Source of the DNA: Pseudodesulfovibrio cashew
Lineage (GTDB): Bacteria > Desulfobacterota > Desulfovibrionia > Desulfovibrionales > Desulfovibrionaceae
DNA length: 64,000 nt
NCBI RefSeq assembly: GCF_009762795.1
Contig: NZ_CP046400.1
Coordinates: forward strand, 2,891,501-2,955,500
Reading direction: 5' to 3'
The notes under the pieces: model-generated
What the model was told of the DNA's origin: nothing
The model's database searches: none
Seen by the model: only the letters and a program-made list of their open reading frames with translations
Made by a program: the position numbers and the translations under genes
Shown: positions 11,544 through 20,239 of the stretch, one piece after another
Position numbering within the stretch: position 1 is the first letter of the stretch
How the letters are laid out: each line of letters opens with the position of its first letter

Positions 11544-13202
11544 TTATTCTTCCGGTTTCCAGGCGTATTGATTTTCTTCGTCCGCATTGGCGCAGGTGAT
11601 ATTCAGGCTCCTTAGCCTGGACCAGTAAATGGTCCCCTTGGCCGCCTGTTCGCACATCTGGCGCATACGGGAGTAGTAGTCCAGCAGGGCCACCATTCTG
11701 TCGATTTCCAGGTCGCCTTTGGCGCCGACCAGCAACAACTCCTCTTTCAGATCCTGGTAGTGGTCGTGAAGGTTGAGTAACATGCTGTCCAGGTCCTCAA
11801 ACTCTTCGGCGCAGGGCGTGTGCGCCACGTTCAGAATGTCCCTGACGTTGCGCCGGAAGGCGTGGGCCACGCTCTTGGCCGGTTCCTGCAGGGAGAGGTC
11901 CAGGAGGGGGTGCCCTTTGAAGACTTCGTTGATGACGTTCAGGGTCTTGCGGTAGTACTGGATTACCCTTAGCGCTCTTGGCAGTCGGGTCGCCACCTGG
12001 TCGGGAAGATCCATGTGCTGCATCTTGACGCAGAAGGCACGTATGTGTCCTGTCAGCTCATCGATGGACGCCCTGTTTCGAATGAAATCCCTGTGGCGAA
12101 ACTTGGAGGAAAGGGCTTCCTGGCACGTCTGCCGGGTCATTTCGCCCAGCCGTCCCAATTCCATGAACAAGGCGTCCATGGCCAGGGTCGGGGCGTTGAG
12201 GACGTTCTTGTCCAGATAAACCGGTTTACCCAGCTGTTCGAATTCCTTGCCGATATGCTCATTGAGAAAAGTAACCAGCCTGCGGGTGAAGGGAAGGAAA
12301 ATCACCACGCCGAGGAGATTGAAGGCGGTGTGGAAAACGGCAAGGCCCGTTGCCGCATGAGTCGGACCGCTCATGGCCGGGATGGCATCGGCTATCCGGA
12401 GAAAGATCGGGATCAGGAATAGCGCCACCAATCCAGTGGCGCCGTTGAAGAGTACATGGGCTGCGGCCACCTTTTTGGCGTTGTAGGTTGCGCCGATGAC
12501 GGAGAGGCCAGCCGTGGTCGTGGTGCCGATGTTGGTCCCGATGACCGCTGCCGCCGCACTCTCCAGGGTCACCACTCCGGTCATGGCCGCCGTGAGCACC
12601 AGGGCCATGGCTGCGCTGGAACTCTGCATGACCAGGGTCAGGGCGAAGCCGATGAGCACGAAGAGGACGAGGCCGGGAAAGCCGCCGATGTTGAAGGCCG
12701 ATAAATCGATGACCGCTTCCACGCTTTTGAAGGCGTTCTGGAGGACTTCGATGCCAAGAAAAAAAAGACCGAAGCCCGTCAGGGCGTCACCGATGTGTTT
12801 CCATCGGGAATCGCCGCCGGTCAGGCGGAGAATCGCACCCACACCGATCATGGGCAGGGCGAGCGCCTTTATTTTCACGTTGACGCCAACGGCGCTGACA
12901 ATCCAGCCCGTGACCGTGGTGCCGATGTTTGCGCCGTAGATGACGCCAACGGATTGCGGCAGGTTCATTAGCCCTGCGTTGACGAAGCCGATGACGGCTA
13001 CGGTGATGGCGCTGGAGGACTGGACCAGTGCGGTGATCATGAAACCCGAGAACAGTCCGCGCAACGGCGTTTTGGTCCATTTGCCGAGGATTTGCCGCAA
13101 GGCTGGGCCGGCGGCGTTCCGCAGCCCTTTGGTCATCATGTGCATGCCCAGCAGGAACAGGCCGAGGCCGCCGAAGAGTCCCGAGAGAATGGCGAAGGTC
13201 AT
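11544..13202 (-). CDS. Na+/phosphate cotransporter family protein with PhoU-like tail
   Basis: This 552-residue inner-membrane protein belongs to the NptA/YjbB branch of Na/Pi cotransporters. It has the characteristic internally repeated QSSSA motifs: ALVQSSSAITVAVIG near residue 60 and VMQSSSAAMALVL near residue 193. GANIGTT and GTNIGTTTTA, the matching repeat segments, follow each of them. After the membrane part (about 1-320), residues 340-540 are soluble and helical, consistent with the PhoU-like domain found in this family. It would move phosphate with sodium, possibly as an exporter. The start has no strong Shine-Dalgarno sequence; GGACC lies a few bases upstream. It probably forms an operon with the hypothetical gene downstream. 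Confidence 0.88.
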   Translation of the reverse strand: MTFAILSGLFGGLGLFLLGMHMMTKGLRNAAGPALRQILGKWTKTPLRGLFSGFMITALVQSSSAITVAVIGFVNAGLMNLPQSVGVIYGANIGTTVTGWIVSAVGVNVKIKALALPMIGVGAILRLTGGDSRWKHIGDALTGFGLFFLGIEVLQNAFKSVEAVIDLSAFNIGGFPGLVLFVLIGFALTLVMQSSSAAMALVLTAAMTGVVTLESAAAAVIGTNIGTTTTAGLSVIGATYNAKKVAAAHVLFNGATGLVALFLIPIFLRIADAIPAMSGPTHAATGLAVFHTAFNLLGVVIFLPFTRRLVTFLNEHIGKEFEQLGKPVYLDKNVLNAPTLAMDALFMELGRLGEMTRQTCQEALSSKFRHRDFIRNRASIDELTGHIRAFCVKMQHMDLPDQVATRLPRALRVIQYYRKTLNVINEVFKGHPLLDLSLQEPAKSVAHAFRRNVRDILNVAHTPCAEEFEDLDSMLLNLHDHYQDLKEELLLVGAKGDLEIDRMVALLDYYSRMRQMCEQAAKGTIYWSRLRSLNITCANADEENQYAWKPEE

Positions 13203-13303
13203 GATTCGGTCCGGCAGGAGAACCGCTGGTCGGCGGAGAAAAGTATATAAAGTAATGATTCAAGCATAGCGCGTGGAGATATCACCGTTTTTTGAGACCT
13301 GTG

Positions 13304-14437
13304 TCAATCCAGGGTTTGGCGATACCGCTTGAGCCCGATCATGATCACGATTGCCCAGAAGGTGAGGATGGGCCAGACGTGGGGCAGGGATTCGGCCAGC
13401 CCGTTGCCCTTGAGCAGGATGCCCCTGACAAGCCGGAGGTAGTGGGTCAGGGGCAGGGCCGAACCGATGATCTGAGCCCATTGGGGCATGCCACGGAAGG
13501 GGAACATGAACCCGGAGAGGAGGAGCGAGGGCAGGAAGAAGAAAATGGACATCTGTACCGCCTGGAGCTGGTTGCATGCCACGGTGGAGACGGTCACCCC
13601 CACGGAAAGATTGGCGCCGATAAAGACCAGGGAGAGCACGAAGGCCATGGGCACACTGCCGTGCATTGGCACCCCGAAGAGGAACCTCGCGGCCACGGTG
13701 ATCAGCGTCATCTGGATGTAGCCGACCAGGATGTAGGGAATGATCTTGCCCAGCATGACCTCCAGAGGGCGGATGGGGGTGGACAGGAGATGCTCCATGG
13801 TCCCTCGTTCCGATTCCCTGGTGATGGCCAGTGAGGTGATCATGACCAGGGTCAGCGTCAGGATAACACCCATGAGGCCTGGAACGATGTTGTACTGGGT
13901 TTCTCCCTCAGGGTTGTATTCGTTGTGGATGCGGATATCCACGGGGGAAGCTCCCTGGTTCAGTACGGCGTTGGGACCCTTCAGCTCCTTTTCCAGGGCA
14001 CGGCGGACGATCTCCGGGAAGGAGGCGACCGCGAGCCCCGTCGCCGTTGGATCGGTGGCGTCGGCTTCGAGCAGGAGCACGGGACGCTCCCCGCGCAGCA
14101 GGTCGCGCTCGAAGCTCTGGGGGATGGTCAGAACGAACTGGACCCGTCCCTCGCGCAGGAGGTAGGCGGCATCCTCGCGCGTCTTGGGGGAGTTGGTGAA
14201 ATCGAAGAATGTGCTGGTCTGCATTGCCGCCACAATGGCCCGGGAGCAGGGCGTGTTGTCTCCTGACAGGACTGCCGTGGGCAGGTGGCGGGGGTCCGAG
14301 TTGATTGCGTATCCGAACAGGATGAGCTGGAGAAGCGGGATGCCGATCATCATGGCGAAGGTCAGGCGGTCGCGGCGCATCTGCACGAACTCCTTGCCGA
14401 CCATGGCTCGAAAGCGTTTCAGGGAGAACCTGGTCAT
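13304..14437 (-). CDS. ABC-2 type transporter permease
   Basis: This 377-residue permease has one N-terminal membrane segment, a large periplasmic loop of about 150 residues and five C-terminal membrane segments. The motif ITRESERGTMEHLLSTPIRP is typical of the ABC-2 family (YhhJ/YbhR branch). It forms the membrane channel of an exporter with the ATPase and the HlyD-type lipoprotein encoded upstream. Its ATG overlaps the ATPase stop as ATGA, which implies translational coupling. In E. coli the matching systems have two different permease genes; here only one is present, so a homodimer is expected. The substrate is unknown; drugs or lipophilic compounds are typical. Confidence 0.9.
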   Translation of the reverse strand: MTRFSLKRFRAMVGKEFVQMRRDRLTFAMMIGIPLLQLILFGYAINSDPRHLPTAVLSGDNTPCSRAIVAAMQTSTFFDFTNSPKTREDAAYLLREGRVQFVLTIPQSFERDLLRGERPVLLLEADATDPTATGLAVASFPEIVRRALEKELKGPNAVLNQGASPVDIRIHNEYNPEGETQYNIVPGLMGVILTLTLVMITSLAITRESERGTMEHLLSTPIRPLEVMLGKIIPYILVGYIQMTLITVAARFLFGVPMHGSVPMAFVLSLVFIGANLSVGVTVSTVACNQLQAVQMSIFFFLPSLLLSGFMFPFRGMPQWAQIIGSALPLTHYLRLVRGILLKGNGLAESLPHVWPILTFWAIVIMIGLKRYRQTLD

Positions 14438-15369
14438 ACCAGACCATCCCTGCTTTGCTGCATAAGGTCGATGAACACTTCTTCCAGGCTGGTGTCTATC
14501 TCGGACCAGGCATAGGGCTGACGCATGAAGGGGGAGATGTCTTCACGCAGTAAAGCCGGGTCGCGTCCACTGACGTGCAGGGTGTTGCCGAAGGCCACCA
14601 CCTGATCAACGCCGGTCAGGGCCTTCAGGGTGGAGGAAAGCTCATGCAGTGCTCCGTCTCTTTCGGCAGCGCTTACGGACCAGGTGGTCAGCTTCGCAGC
14701 CTGAATCATTTCCTCCAGGGTGCCGGAGGCGAGCAGGTTGCCGTAGGCGATGTAGGCCAGCCGGTGGCAACGTTCGGCCTCGTCCATGTAATGTGTGGAA
14801 ATAAGCGCGGTGATGCCCTGTGACGCCAGCGTGTGCACCTGGTCCCAGAAGTCGCGCCGCGCACCTGGGTCCACACCCGCCGTGGGCTCGTCCAGGAGCA
14901 GCAGCCTGGGGGAGTGCAGGGTGCAGGCGCCCAGTGAGAGGCGTTGTTTCCAACCGCCCGACAACGATCCGGCCAATTGTTTTTCGAATGGCCCGAGGCC
15001 CATGCGTTCGATACACTCTTTGACTACTTTGCCGGGGGCTTCCAGCCCGAAGACGCGGGCCGTGAAATCGAGGTTTTCCCTGACGGTCAGGTCCTCGTAG
15101 AGACTGAATTTTTGTGTCATGTAGCCCACGTGGGGCTTGATCTTGTCGGACTCGTTTACCACGTCGAATCCGAGGCAGGAGCCGGACCCGGAGTCGGGTT
15201 TCAGCAGGCCGCAAAGCATACGGATGGAGGTGGTCTTGCCCGAGCCGTTGGGACCGAGGAAACCGTAGATCTCGCCTCGCTTGATTTCCATGTTCAGGTT
15301 GTTGACCACAGTCTTGGGCCCGAAGGATTTGGTCAGGCCGTGGACGTCGATAATGGTTTCTGCGGTCAT
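14434..15369 (-). CDS. ABC exporter ATP-binding protein
   Basis: This 311-residue cytoplasmic ATPase powers the ABC-2 permease encoded next to it. Visible motifs are Walker A GPNGSGKTT near residue 40, the signature LSGGWKQR near 140 and Walker B LLLLDEPTAG near 160, with the switch histidine in ISTHYMDEAE. It contains one nucleotide-binding domain, so it must act as a dimer. The gene starts 17 bases after the HlyD gene ends and overlaps the permease gene by four bases. Confidence 0.93.
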   Translation of the reverse strand: MTAETIIDVHGLTKSFGPKTVVNNLNMEIKRGEIYGFLGPNGSGKTTSIRMLCGLLKPDSGSGSCLGFDVVNESDKIKPHVGYMTQKFSLYEDLTVRENLDFTARVFGLEAPGKVVKECIERMGLGPFEKQLAGSLSGGWKQRLSLGACTLHSPRLLLLDEPTAGVDPGARRDFWDQVHTLASQGITALISTHYMDEAERCHRLAYIAYGNLLASGTLEEMIQAAKLTTWSVSAAERDGALHELSSTLKALTGVDQVVAFGNTLHVSGRDPALLREDISPFMRQPYAWSEIDTSLEEVFIDLMQQSRDGLV

Positions 15370-15386
15370 GGCGCGGTTCCGTGCGG

Positions 15387-16355
15387 TCAGGGGGCGAGTT
15401 CGGGTGCGGTCACGTCAACGGGCTGGCCAGGGTGGAGGCCCGAGGCTTCAGCCGGAGCGGGCCTGGCTTTGAGCATGAACACCAGTTTGGCCCGACTCTC
15501 GCTGGAGTAGATAACGGGCGGTGTGTACTCGGCAGAAGGAGAAATATAGTAGATGTGGGCAGGTACGGGCGTTTCCCTGCCGTCCATGGTCACACTCACC
15601 TCTTGGTCGGTCTTCAGCCTGCTCACCACATTCTGTGGCACATAGAAACGGATTTCCACGTTTTCCGGCGGAAGCAGAGACACGACCGGCTTGGACGCGG
15701 CCACCCATTCGCCGGGACGATAGTAGGTGTCGAAGACGAAACCGGCCGCAGGGGCGGTCCGCTGTTTCTGGTCCAGGTTCCATTGGGCCTGCTTCAGCTT
15801 GGCTTCGGCCTGGAGCACCTGGGCCGTTGCCGCTCGGATCTCGTCGCTTCGCGCACCCAGGCGGGCAGTGGTCAGCTCCGCCCCGATCTGCCGGACAAGC
15901 TGCGCCTTCTGTTCGTAATCGCTACGTGTCCGGTCCAGCTCCTCCTGGGAAATGGTCTGCTCCTCAATGAGCTTGAGTCGTCGTTCGAATTCAATTTTGG
16001 CCAGGTTGGCCGAGGCTTTGGCCTGCCTGAGCTGGGCCTGGATAGAGGCTATTTCGGATGGCCTCTGGCCTTTTTCGAGGTTGGCGAGGTTGTCCTGCGC
16101 CTGTTGCAGGCTATGGCGCGCTTCTTCCACGGCGGCCAGTTCAAATTTTCGGTCAAGGGTGAAGAGCAGGGCGTCCCGGGCAATGGATTGCCCGCGCTGG
16201 ACCATGAGACGTTCGAGCGTTCCGCCTATGGCCGGGGAAACGTAGACGTATTCACCTTCTACATAACCCTGGAAGCGATTCTCCGGCGAATCGGAGCAGG
16301 CCGCCAGGGCGATCAGAAGGAAAAACGGCAAAAGGATTCTTCTACATATTCTCAT
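15387..16355 (-). CDS. HlyD-family periplasmic adaptor lipoprotein
   Basis: This 322-residue protein starts with a lipoprotein signal ending in the lipobox LAAC at about residue 20. The body has a biotinyl-lipoyl-like half (VEGEYVYVSPAIGGTLERL), a long coiled-coil hairpin rich in Gln, Ala and Glu (about 75-190), and a beta-barrel portion with TYYRPGEWV. It would bridge the inner-membrane ABC exporter to an outer-membrane channel; no TolC gene lies nearby. It is first in a three-gene operon with the ATPase and permease, as in E. coli ybhGFSR. No clear Shine-Dalgarno sequence is present. Instead an inverted repeat lies directly upstream of the ATG. Confidence 0.88.
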   Translation of the reverse strand: MRICRRILLPFFLLIALAACSDSPENRFQGYVEGEYVYVSPAIGGTLERLMVQRGQSIARDALLFTLDRKFELAAVEEARHSLQQAQDNLANLEKGQRPSEIASIQAQLRQAKASANLAKIEFERRLKLIEEQTISQEELDRTRSDYEQKAQLVRQIGAELTTARLGARSDEIRAATAQVLQAEAKLKQAQWNLDQKQRTAPAAGFVFDTYYRPGEWVAASKPVVSLLPPENVEIRFYVPQNVVSRLKTDQEVSVTMDGRETPVPAHIYYISPSAEYTPPVIYSSESRAKLVFMLKARPAPAEASGLHPGQPVDVTAPELAP

Positions 16356-16356
16356 G

Positions 16357-16386
16357 GACGTACTACTTTTTTGATAACAGTACGTC
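16357..16386 (-). promoter_or_regulatory. Inverted repeat before the HlyD-ABC operon
   Basis: GACGTACT (16357-16364) and AGTACGTC (16379-16386) are perfect 8-bp arms separated by 14 bases. The proximal arm ends two bases before the start codon at 16355. It could be a repressor operator or an RNA hairpin that hides the ribosome entry site. Confidence 0.5.
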
Positions 16387-16459
16387 AGCTTTGAGAATAT
16401 GACAATGCCCGGTGATAAATGCTGGTTAGGGCCGGCCTGTTGAAAAGAGGGGGAGCGAT

Positions 16460-16624
16460 CTAGCTGAAGTAGCGGTTTTTGTCCTCGCGTTCCTTGGCCA
16501 GGTCGAAATCGATATTGATATTGGGCCGCTCATGGGGCTTTCTCTTGCTGTTCACGGCATACAAGATGAAGCCGACGGCGGCTACGCAACCAACAATGAT
16601 TGATGTTATCAGAATAGTATCCAT
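16460..16624 (-). CDS. Small single-pass membrane protein
   Basis: This 54-residue product has one membrane helix (ILITSIIVGCVAAVGFILYAV). A charged cytoplasmic tail with KRKPHERPNINIDFDLAKERE follows. No family is recognised. The chosen ATG at 16624 begins right at the hydrophobic segment. GGAG lies 14 bases upstream, rather far away, so the start is not secure. The open frame extends upstream, but that part is compositionally unlike a protein. It stands alone between two minus-strand transport genes. Confidence 0.55.
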   Translation of the reverse strand: MDTILITSIIVGCVAAVGFILYAVNSKRKPHERPNINIDFDLAKEREDKNRYFS

Positions 16625-16844
16625 AATGAGGATTTTTACTCCAAACGCTTGCCTCGGGCAAGGTAAATTTCGACAGAAAACCCAACTTTCGGAATTGGCT
16701 GGAGAAACGGATGGTTGCGATAAAATCTTTTGATTCAGGGGTGTTGAGTAACTCGTCAGAGTCGGGAAATTCTCCCGGAACAGAAGGGTGTTCCTCCTTG
16801 GACAGGAGGTGGCATAAAATCGTTGGAGAGCGTGAAAAGGGCGG

Positions 16845-18155
16845 CTAACCGGCGGGAATTCCGAAGAGGGTGACCAGGGCACAGACGGCCGCGAGGCTGC
16901 CGAACATGACCGCCTTTCGCCTGGAGAACTCCACGGCGCGGGAGGAGCGCATGACCAGGAGGGCTACCACGCACTGCAAGGCGTAGAAGAGGGCGAAGGC
17001 TCGGGAGGCGTAGCTGATGATCTGGTACACGTCCGTGAGCCAGGTCAGGGCGATGGCCAGGGACGAGACGAGGAGGTAAGCGTATTTGGCCGGAACTCGT
17101 TTGGTCATGATCGCCTCCATCAGGCCTGAACAGCCTGCGTCGTCCGCTGTGGCCGCCGAGAACTGGCTGCCGATGGCCGTGATGGTGATCAGCGCGGGCA
17201 GGATAGGCGCGACCGCGCCGGAAAGGGTGACGATGGCAGTGATGCCGTCCTGAGCCGCACCGCTTACCCCGTTCATGATCACTGCCATCATGGCGATGAA
17301 GACCAGGTAGATTCCGGCGGAGATGAGTTGTGCCTGGCGCATTGTGCGGATGCGCTCCTCCTTGGAGTGCTCTGCCCCAAGAAAACGGGAGGTTTCAAAT
17401 CCCTGAACGACGATGAGCAGGCCCATGAGGATACGCAGGATGTGGAATTTGTCTTTCGGTAAGGGCATTTGCCCGAGTTGCCAGGTGCCTTCGGTCAGAT
17501 GCGCCGCGTTATGATAGACAAGGCCGGTCACCAGGGCTGCGATCATGGCCAGGTTGAAGCCGACCACGATGCGTTCCACTTTTTCGATTCCCTTCAGGCC
17601 GCGCGAAGTGCCGATGATGCCGATCCCGGCAAGGATAAGAGTCACCAGCGTCTTGCCGATCCAAGCACTGGTGAGGGATAGAGGTTGGAGGGCGAAGCTG
17701 GCCAATAGTTGCAGGTAATAGGAGACGGATACGCAATAGGCTCCGGCCAGTGCGTAATGGGATATTTTTTCCAAAACATCCGCAGCTTCATCCACCTTGA
17801 CCCGGCATGCCGCATTCCAGTGGCCTACGTGCGCCTTGTGTTCGTCCCGGCAGGAGTCTTCGGGGGCGTGTTTCTCGAAAATGTCCTCGCCGTAGCGGAT
17901 ATTGAAGCGCACAACCGATCCCACGGCATAGGCGAGGGCGAGCAATCCGGCCATGGCGAACACCGCATAGTTGCCCACGTTTGCGTAGAGCAGGGGGGCG
18001 CAGACCAGGAAGCCGCTGCCCATGATCGAAGCCAGGGGCGTGACCGTGGCCCGCCAGGCGGAGGAGTCGGTCAGGGGACGGTAGAAAAGGAGCAGGGAAC
18101 CCACCGAAAGTGCGGTTACGACAACAATGATGCTGGGTATGGGAAATGTCGGCAA
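16845..18155 (-). CDS. APC-superfamily-like permease
   Basis: This 436-residue, very hydrophobic protein has about eleven or twelve membrane helices. The segment GTSRGLKGIEKVERIVVGFN and an early glycine-rich helix (LASIMGSGFLVCAPLLY) resemble amino-acid/polyamine/organocation permeases. A hydrophilic loop between helices 3 and 4 carries CRDEHKAHVGHW, with His and Cys that could bind metal. The substrate is unknown. The only in-frame start that fits is TTG at 18155, with a GGGGGC stretch just upstream. No neighbouring gene explains its job. Confidence 0.7.
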   Translation of the reverse strand: MPTFPIPSIIVVVTALSVGSLLLFYRPLTDSSAWRATVTPLASIMGSGFLVCAPLLYANVGNYAVFAMAGLLALAYAVGSVVRFNIRYGEDIFEKHAPEDSCRDEHKAHVGHWNAACRVKVDEAADVLEKISHYALAGAYCVSVSYYLQLLASFALQPLSLTSAWIGKTLVTLILAGIGIIGTSRGLKGIEKVERIVVGFNLAMIAALVTGLVYHNAAHLTEGTWQLGQMPLPKDKFHILRILMGLLIVVQGFETSRFLGAEHSKEERIRTMRQAQLISAGIYLVFIAMMAVIMNGVSGAAQDGITAIVTLSGAVAPILPALITITAIGSQFSAATADDAGCSGLMEAIMTKRVPAKYAYLLVSSLAIALTWLTDVYQIISYASRAFALFYALQCVVALLVMRSSRAVEFSRRKAVMFGSLAAVCALVTLFGIPAG

Positions 18156-18310
18156 GATGCCCCCGTTGCTACAGATTCCGGCCTCACTCCATAAGGAGGG
18201 GGCCGGTCTGGTTTACGTCCTCGATGGGAAGCTCCATCGGCGGCAATGATTCATTTCCTAGGGGGGAATGTCAAACCGGATCAGGGAATATAGTGCGGTA
18301 AAAAAAGAAA

Positions 18311-18338
18311 AACCCCTTACGATTTATCGTAAGGGGTT
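18311..18338 (-). terminator. Rho-independent terminator of tRNA-Asn
   Basis: A 13-bp perfect stem AACCCCTTACGAT / ATCGTAAGGGGTT has a tiny loop. On the minus strand it is followed by TTTCTTTTTT, about ten bases after the tRNA 3' end. Confidence 0.9.
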
Positions 18339-18348
18339 GTACTTTCTT

Positions 18349-18424
18349 TGGCTCCCCAGCACGGACTTGAACCGCGAACCTAGTGATTAACAGTCACCCG
18401 CTCTGCCGATTGAGCTACTGGGGA
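18349..18424 (-). tRNA. tRNA-Asn (anticodon GTT)
   Basis: On the minus strand TCCCCAG pairs with CTGGGGA to close a 76-base cloverleaf with discriminator G and encoded CCA. The anticodon loop reads CTGTTAA, placing GTT at 18389-18391. The T arm contains GGTTCAAGTCC. It decodes asparagine codons. Confidence 0.97.
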
Positions 18425-18448
18425 ACATTTGCCGTCGAAGCGAAAGAG

Positions 18449-18477
18449 GGTTTAAACAAATCGAATGTGGCGGTCAA
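18449..18477 (-). promoter_or_regulatory. sigma-70 promoter of tRNA-Asn
   Basis: On the minus strand TTGACC (18472-18477), a 17-base spacer and TAAACC (18449-18454) precede the tRNA by about 25 bases. Confidence 0.5.
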
Positions 18478-18543
18478 GAAAAAAAATTGACTTTTTTCAT
18501 ATTTCGCCTTCTTGATGAAACCGGATGTTAAAGGGGCCATTTT

Positions 18544-18572
18544 CTTGACTGGAAGCGTTATTTGGCTTACGC
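18544..18572 (+). promoter_or_regulatory. Possible promoter of lysS and the envelope gene run
   Basis: TTGACT (18544-18549) and TACGCA (18567-18572) are separated by 17 bases, about 50 bases before the lysS start. The -10 is weak. Confidence 0.35.
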
Positions 18573-18625
18573 ATTCAACGTCTCTTGCATTTTTCTAGAC
18601 TTCTCAAGGGACAGGGAAAAATACA

Positions 18626-20209
18626 TTGTCACAAGATAAGAAAAAAAATAAGAAAATCAAGCTTGCAACGAAGTCGCCTTACGCGGCCAAGTTTATGCCC
18701 ATGCTCGAGGCCCTTCAGGCCAAGGACGAGTTGAACCCCGTCATTAAGACCCGTGTGGAAAAAGCGTGCGGTCTTTTGGACGAGAATATTCATCTTTACC
18801 CCAACGACTTCAAACGCGACACCGAGATCAAGGAGATCTGGGATCGCTTTGATGAAGTTGACGGTGATGCCCTTGAATCCTGCGGCGAACGGTTCGCCAT
18901 TGCCGGACGGGTGGTTTCCTACCGCTCCTTCGGCAAGGTAACCTTTTTCCATGTTCAGGACCGGAGCGCCAGAATCCAGGTTTACGCCGCCCGCGACGAG
19001 TTGGGCGAGGAAGCCTATAAACGTTTTAAGAAGACGGACATCGGCGACATCGTCGGTATTGTCGGCGGCTTGTTCCGGACCAAGACCGGAGAGCTGACCG
19101 TCAAGACCTGCGAATTCAAGCTGGTGACGAAATCCATGCGACCGCTGCCTGAGAAGTACCACGGCCTGAAGGACGTGGAGACTCGCTATCGCCAGCGTTA
19201 CGTGGATCTCATCGTCACGCCCCGCACCAAGGAGATCTTCAAGATCAGGACGGGCGTGGTACGCGAGCTGCGTAACTTCCTGGACGAGAAGGGCTTCATG
19301 GAAGTGGAAACGCCCATGATGCAGGCCATCCCGGGCGGCGCCACGGCAAAGCCTTTCGAGACGCACCACAACGCTTTGGACATGAAGCTCTACATGCGCA
19401 TTGCGCCCGAGCTCTACCTCAAGCGTCTGCTGGTGGGCGGTTTCGAGCGTGTTTACGAGATCAATCGCAACTTCCGCAACGAAGGCATCTCCACCCAGCA
19501 CAATCCGGAATTCACCATGCTGGAGTTCTACTGGGCGTATGCGAACTTCGAGGACCTCATGGACCTGACCGAGGAGATGTTTTCGCGCATCGCCGTGAAG
19601 GTCACGGGATCGTCCGTGGTGGAATACCAGGGCGATAAGATCGACCTCTCCGTCGGGGCCTGGACGCGCATGCCGTTCCATGAGTCCCTGGAAAAGATCG
19701 GCGGGGTTTCCCCCGAAGTCTACACCGACTATGAGCAGTGCAAGGCGCTGGTCAAGGAAAAGGGCGAGAAGGTCGTTGAAGGGGAGAAGCTGGGTAAGCT
19801 GCAGGCCAAGCTTTTCGATCTGCTGGTCGAGCCCAAGCTGGTGCAGCCGCATTTCATCTATCATTACCCGACGGACATCTCTCCCCTGTCCCGCAGGAAT
19901 GAGGAGAACCCCGACATCACGGACCGTTTTGAGCTTTTCATGACGGGACGAGAAATGGCGAACGCCTTCTCAGAACTCAATGATCCCGCGGACCAGAGGG
20001 CCCGTTTCGAGGATCAGGTTGCGGAGAAGGAAGCCGGAGACGAAGAGGCCCACTTCATGGATGAAGATTACGTTCGCGCGCTCGAATACGGCATGCCGCC
20101 TGCGGCGGGCCAGGGCGTAGGCATCGACCGTTTGGTCATGCTGCTGACGGACAGTGCCTCCATCCGGGAAGTCATCCTGTTCCCGCTACTCAGACCGGAG
20201 GTTGGGTAA
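18626..20209 (+). CDS. lysS: Lysyl-tRNA synthetase, class II
   Basis: This 527-residue enzyme charges tRNA-Lys with lysine using ATP. An N-terminal OB-fold anticodon-binding domain (about 90-200, with GRVVSYRSFGKVTFFHVQD) precedes the class II catalytic domain. The order is motif 1 in FMEVETPMMQ, motif 2 NRNFRNEG near 288 and motif 3 GVGIDRLVML near 505. A basic N-terminal extension (QDKKKNKKIK) is present. Translation starts at TTG (18626), the only plausible start, with AGGGA sequences upstream. It heads a co-directional series of envelope genes, with lolC 30 bases downstream. Confidence 0.96.
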   Translation: MSQDKKKNKKIKLATKSPYAAKFMPMLEALQAKDELNPVIKTRVEKACGLLDENIHLYPNDFKRDTEIKEIWDRFDEVDGDALESCGERFAIAGRVVSYRSFGKVTFFHVQDRSARIQVYAARDELGEEAYKRFKKTDIGDIVGIVGGLFRTKTGELTVKTCEFKLVTKSMRPLPEKYHGLKDVETRYRQRYVDLIVTPRTKEIFKIRTGVVRELRNFLDEKGFMEVETPMMQAIPGGATAKPFETHHNALDMKLYMRIAPELYLKRLLVGGFERVYEINRNFRNEGISTQHNPEFTMLEFYWAYANFEDLMDLTEEMFSRIAVKVTGSSVVEYQGDKIDLSVGAWTRMPFHESLEKIGGVSPEVYTDYEQCKALVKEKGEKVVEGEKLGKLQAKLFDLLVEPKLVQPHFIYHYPTDISPLSRRNEENPDITDRFELFMTGREMANAFSELNDPADQRARFEDQVAEKEAGDEEAHFMDEDYVRALEYGMPPAAGQGVGIDRLVMLLTDSASIREVILFPLLRPEVG

Positions 20210-20239
20210 GGCGCAGCCGCCCACTAAAAGAATCCGTTT

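Noticed and set aside
15381-16394. A 337-residue plus-strand frame opposite the HlyD gene
   Set aside because: The opposite strand encodes a well-supported lipoprotein adaptor in an operon; the plus frame shows no known motif or ribosome site.
18629-19864. A 411-residue frame on the minus strand within lysS
   Set aside because: It is antisense to conserved class II synthetase motifs and has no signs of its own.
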